From assembly GCF_017874035.1 (NCBI RefSeq), contig NZ_JAGGKV010000008.1, forward strand, positions 124,001 through 188,000: a DNA stretch of 64,000 nt. Reading direction: 5' to 3'. This document shows, piece by piece, positions 62,216 through 64,000 of this stretch. Source of the stretch: Paenibacillus aceris (GTDB lineage: Bacteria; Bacillota; Bacilli; Paenibacillales; NBRC-103111). The notes under the pieces were generated by a model. The model made no database searches. It had not been told where the DNA came from and worked only from the letters and a program-made list of their open reading frames with translations. Both the position numbers and the translations under genes were made by a program. The stretch's first letter is position 1, and each line of letters starts with the position of its first letter.

Positions 62216-62869
62216 CTAGTTTGTAGACAAATCGGCATCCTGCTTAAGCCAGTTCAGAACATCACGCTGATTCTCTACAGATACGCCATGGTCGGAAGGA
62301 TATATCTTGAATGTCAGGCGCGGTGTTTGATCCATGAAATACGTCGCCGTCTCGTTGCCGATCCGAACCGGGAATACGGAATCGTACTCTCCGTGCGAAA
62401 CAAATACTGATACGTCCTTCACACTACGCAGCTCATACTCCGTCTTTACAAACTCAGGAACGTACCCATTCAGTGCAACGATTCCCTTCAACTGATCTCC
62501 CATTGTAAGTGCAAGTGTCATCGACAGGATCGCGCCTTGACTAAAGCCAAGCAAATAGCGCTTTTCGGGATCTATCGGATACTTATCGGTCGCATAATGG
62601 ATGAATGCAGTGAGCTGCTTAACCGCTTCATCAAACATTTCCCGAATCGGATTGCCCAAACTTTTTAGATCATAATATTGATAACCTGCGCCTAGCGGCA
62701 GATTACCGCGAATACCGATGATGATAAACTCATCAGCCAATGGAGCGACCAAACCGAACATATTTTTCTCATTGGAGCCTTTGCCATGCAGCGTAAAGAC
62801 AACTGGATACTTCTTGTCAGTAGCCATATTGGCTGGCAGATGAACGTCATATTGAAAAACTGGGTTCAT
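62216..62869 (-). CDS. Alpha/beta hydrolase, MhqD/carboxylesterase-like
   Basis: 217-residue serine esterase-like hydrolase of the phospholipase/carboxylesterase family. Nucleophile Ser in LLGFSQGAILSM, with Asp in SHGEYDSVFP and His in PSDHGVS. B. subtilis MhqD, of similar size and pattern, is induced by quinones and other electrophiles. It lies 23 bp after a DoxX-family gene in the same direction, so one operon is likely. Confidence 0.9.
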   Translation of the reverse strand: MNPVFQYDVHLPANMATDKKYPVVFTLHGKGSNEKNMFGLVAPLADEFIIIGIRGNLPLGAGYQYYDLKSLGNPIREMFDEAVKQLTAFIHYATDKYPIDPEKRYLLGFSQGAILSMTLALTMGDQLKGIVALNGYVPEFVKTEYELRSVKDVSVFVSHGEYDSVFPVRIGNETATYFMDQTPRLTFKIYPSDHGVSVENQRDVLNWLKQDADLSTN

Positions 62870-62892
62870 ATGAAAATCCCCTTTGTTGTAAG

Positions 62893-63297
62893 TTAGGCAG
62901 TGCGCTTGTTCATAAACAGGCGGTCAACCGAGAAAGGTGAATGATCGGCAACAACTAGGTACAACGAAACCAGCATGAATCCAAGCTCAAGTTCAAAGCC
63001 GGGCATTTGAGCGTTGCCAACAAGTCCTGCGGAAAGCTTCGTCGTAACAATTGCACCGATTAGCATGATCACAAACAATGCTGATACATAACGAGTAAAT
63101 AATCCCAAAATCAGCATAATGCCGCCAACGAGTTCAAGTGCCGCTACAAAATAAGCTAAAAATCCAGGAATACCAATAGAGCCGAACCATGCGTCTACAT
63201 TGCTAAGTCCCATTTGAAGCTTACTAACCCCGTGTACGATAAATATTATTCCCATCACCACACGCATAATAAGTGAAACGACTGTTGCTTTTGTCAT
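62893..63297 (-). CDS. DoxX-family membrane protein (MhqP-like)
   Basis: 134-residue membrane protein with four helices: VVSLIMRVVMGIIFIVHGVSKL, FLAYFVAALELVGGIMLILGLF, VSALFVIMLIGAIVTTKL, ELELGFMLVSLYLVVADHSPFSVDRL. The DoxX family includes MhqP of the electrophile response. ATG 63297 follows GGAGGAG by nine bases. Two inverted repeats upstream (63326-63360 and 63390-63432) share the region with the divergent XRE-cupin gene. Confidence 0.9.
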   Translation of the reverse strand: MTKATVVSLIMRVVMGIIFIVHGVSKLQMGLSNVDAWFGSIGIPGFLAYFVAALELVGGIMLILGLFTRYVSALFVIMLIGAIVTTKLSAGLVGNAQMPGFELELGFMLVSLYLVVADHSPFSVDRLFMNKRTA

Positions 63298-63325
63298 TGT
63301 AAATCTCTCCTCCATCCGGCGAAAT

Positions 63326-63360
63326 ATTAGTTATAAAAATATATTTTTTATATAACTAAT
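63326..63360. promoter_or_regulatory. Inverted repeat near the DoxX gene promoter
   Basis: ATTAGTTATA / TATAACTAAT perfect 10-bp arms with a 15-base A/T spacer, ending 29 bp before the DoxX start. Possible repressor site. Confidence 0.5.
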
Positions 63361-63389
63361 TTAAATCAAATACACTGGCATGTCAACAA

Positions 63390-63432
63390 AAATATTGCTA
63401 ATATATAAATATATTTAGTATTAGCAATATTT
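63390..63432. promoter_or_regulatory. 14-bp inverted repeat before the XRE-cupin gene
   Basis: AAATATTGCTAATA / TATTAGCAATATTT perfect arms with a 15-base A/T spacer, 18 bp before the XRE start. The core ATTAG/CTAAT resembles the neighbouring repeat, so both may be bound by one protein. Confidence 0.55.
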
Positions 63433-63450
63433 AAAAAGAGGTGCAATCGA

Positions 63451-64000
63451 ATGGATATTGGATCCACTATACGAGCGATTCGAAAGCGAAAAAATATTAC
63501 GATAGCTCAAATTTGCGAAGAAAGCGGCCTCTCTCAAGGTTTCATGAGTCAGGTTGAAACCAATAAAACCTCCCCTTCTATTTCGACGTTGGAAAGCATA
63601 GCGCAGGCACTGAAAGTACCTTTAGCTTATTTGCTCCTGAAGAAAGAGGATCGGATGAATATTGTTCGGAAGAATGAACGGCGAATTACGACAAGCGGTG
63701 CCGACAAATTAAAAGTGGAGCACATGAGCTCCAGAAAGAATGTAAGGATGATGCTCGTAGAGCTCCCTCCCGGGGCTTCGACGGGGGACGCTCCTCATGC
63801 GCATGAAGGCGAGGAGATCCACGTTGTCATTAAAGGGAAGATCTATGCGGAGCAAGGTGAAGACGCGGCCGAATTCGAAGAAGGCGATTCCTTCAGTTGG
63901 AACGCATGCACGCCCCATTTGGTGAGAAACATAGGCGAGGATACGGCGATCGTGCTTATTTCGATCTACACTGAAACCGACAGCGGACTGGATCTCCTCT
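63451..64000 (+). CDS. XRE-family regulator with cupin domain, 3' end outside window
   Basis: At least 183 residues; the frame stays open at the right edge. N-terminal helix-turn-helix (about 7-60): IGSTIRAIRKRKNITIAQICEESGLSQGFMSQVETNKTSPSISTLESIAQALKVPL. C-terminal cupin (about 105-175): LPPGASTGDAPHAHEGEEIHVVIKGKIYAEQGEDAAEFEEGDSFSWNACTPHLVRN, with His, His, Glu and His in the metal-type pattern. AAAGAGGTG site upstream of ATG 63451. This architecture (PuuR/SinR-cupin type) commonly regulates amine, polyol or phosphonate uptake; here the neighbouring DoxX/MhqD operon is the only visible target. Confidence 0.9.
   Translation, partial: MDIGSTIRAIRKRKNITIAQICEESGLSQGFMSQVETNKTSPSISTLESIAQALKVPLAYLLLKKEDRMNIVRKNERRITTSGADKLKVEHMSSRKNVRMMLVELPPGASTGDAPHAHEGEEIHVVIKGKIYAEQGEDAAEFEEGDSFSWNACTPHLVRNIGEDTAIVLISIYTETDSGLDLL

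Overview
The window looks like the chromosome of a Gram-positive, endospore-former-type Firmicute, most likely Paenibacillus or a close relative. This rests on gene families and signals seen in the sequence: LplA/LplB/YtcP-type sugar ABC transporters, a YesS-like membrane AraC regulator, a YesM/YesN-type two-component pair, strong AGGAGG Shine-Dalgarno sites, CcpA-type cre boxes and a ydaO-type c-di-AMP riboswitch. No rRNA, tRNA, CRISPR array or insertion sequence was found. No genus was proven.

Layout. (1) 1-10.4 kb: a partial sugar-binding lipoprotein gene, then a minus-strand pectin operon running YesS-like regulator, two permeases, binding protein, a 578-aa unknown, oligogalacturonate lyase. 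(2) 10.5-23.4 kb: mostly single genes. These are an unknown 128-aa protein behind a c-di-AMP riboswitch, a PAS histidine kinase, an ArsR regulator with an Old Yellow Enzyme, HIT and Nudix genes, a WecG/TagA glycosyltransferase, an MFS drug exporter, a Wzx-like flippase, a CDGSH protein, a GlcG-like protein and a GNAT. (3) 23.5-31.5 kb: a second sugar ABC operon, binding protein 1, two permeases, YesM-type kinase, YesN-type regulator, and a second, paralogous binding protein. (4) 31.7-36.5 kb: a membrane HELGH protein, a fused GMC oxidoreductase, and an ECF41-type sigma factor next to a truncated carboxymuconolactone-decarboxylase remnant. (5) 36.7-43.6 kb: homogentisate (tyrosine) degradation, hppD, unknown, fahA, hmgA, an FMN alpha-hydroxy-acid oxidase, plus a nearby D-2-hydroxyacid dehydrogenase. 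(6) 43.8-52.8 kb: a uronate operon, GntR regulator, aldehyde dehydrogenase, DapA-family dehydratase/aldolase, GH105, an atypical enolase-superfamily protein, two permeases and a binding protein. (7) 52.9-64 kb: a methyltransferase, a collagen/YadA-head/peptidase-G2 surface protein, a SIMPL protein, a chemotaxis receptor, a pentapeptide-repeat protein, an SDR/TetR pair, a stalk-domain secreted protein, a DoxX/MhqD-like electrophile operon and a partial XRE-cupin regulator.

How they work together. Regions 1 and 6 fit uptake and breakdown of pectin fragments: oligogalacturonides are imported, cleaved by the lyase and by GH105, and the resulting keto-deoxy sugars are probably taken through 2,5-dioxovalerate to 2-oxoglutarate by the DapA-family enzyme and aldehyde dehydrogenase. 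cre-like sites stand in front of all these operons, which suggests glucose repression. Region 5 turns 4-hydroxyphenylpyruvate into fumarate and acetoacetate, but has no recognisable maleylacetoacetate isomerase. The items most worth following up are the riboswitch-controlled unknown protein, the unknown protein inside the homogentisate operon, the enolase-family protein lacking its lysine motif, and the collagen/YadA-like self-cleaving surface protein.
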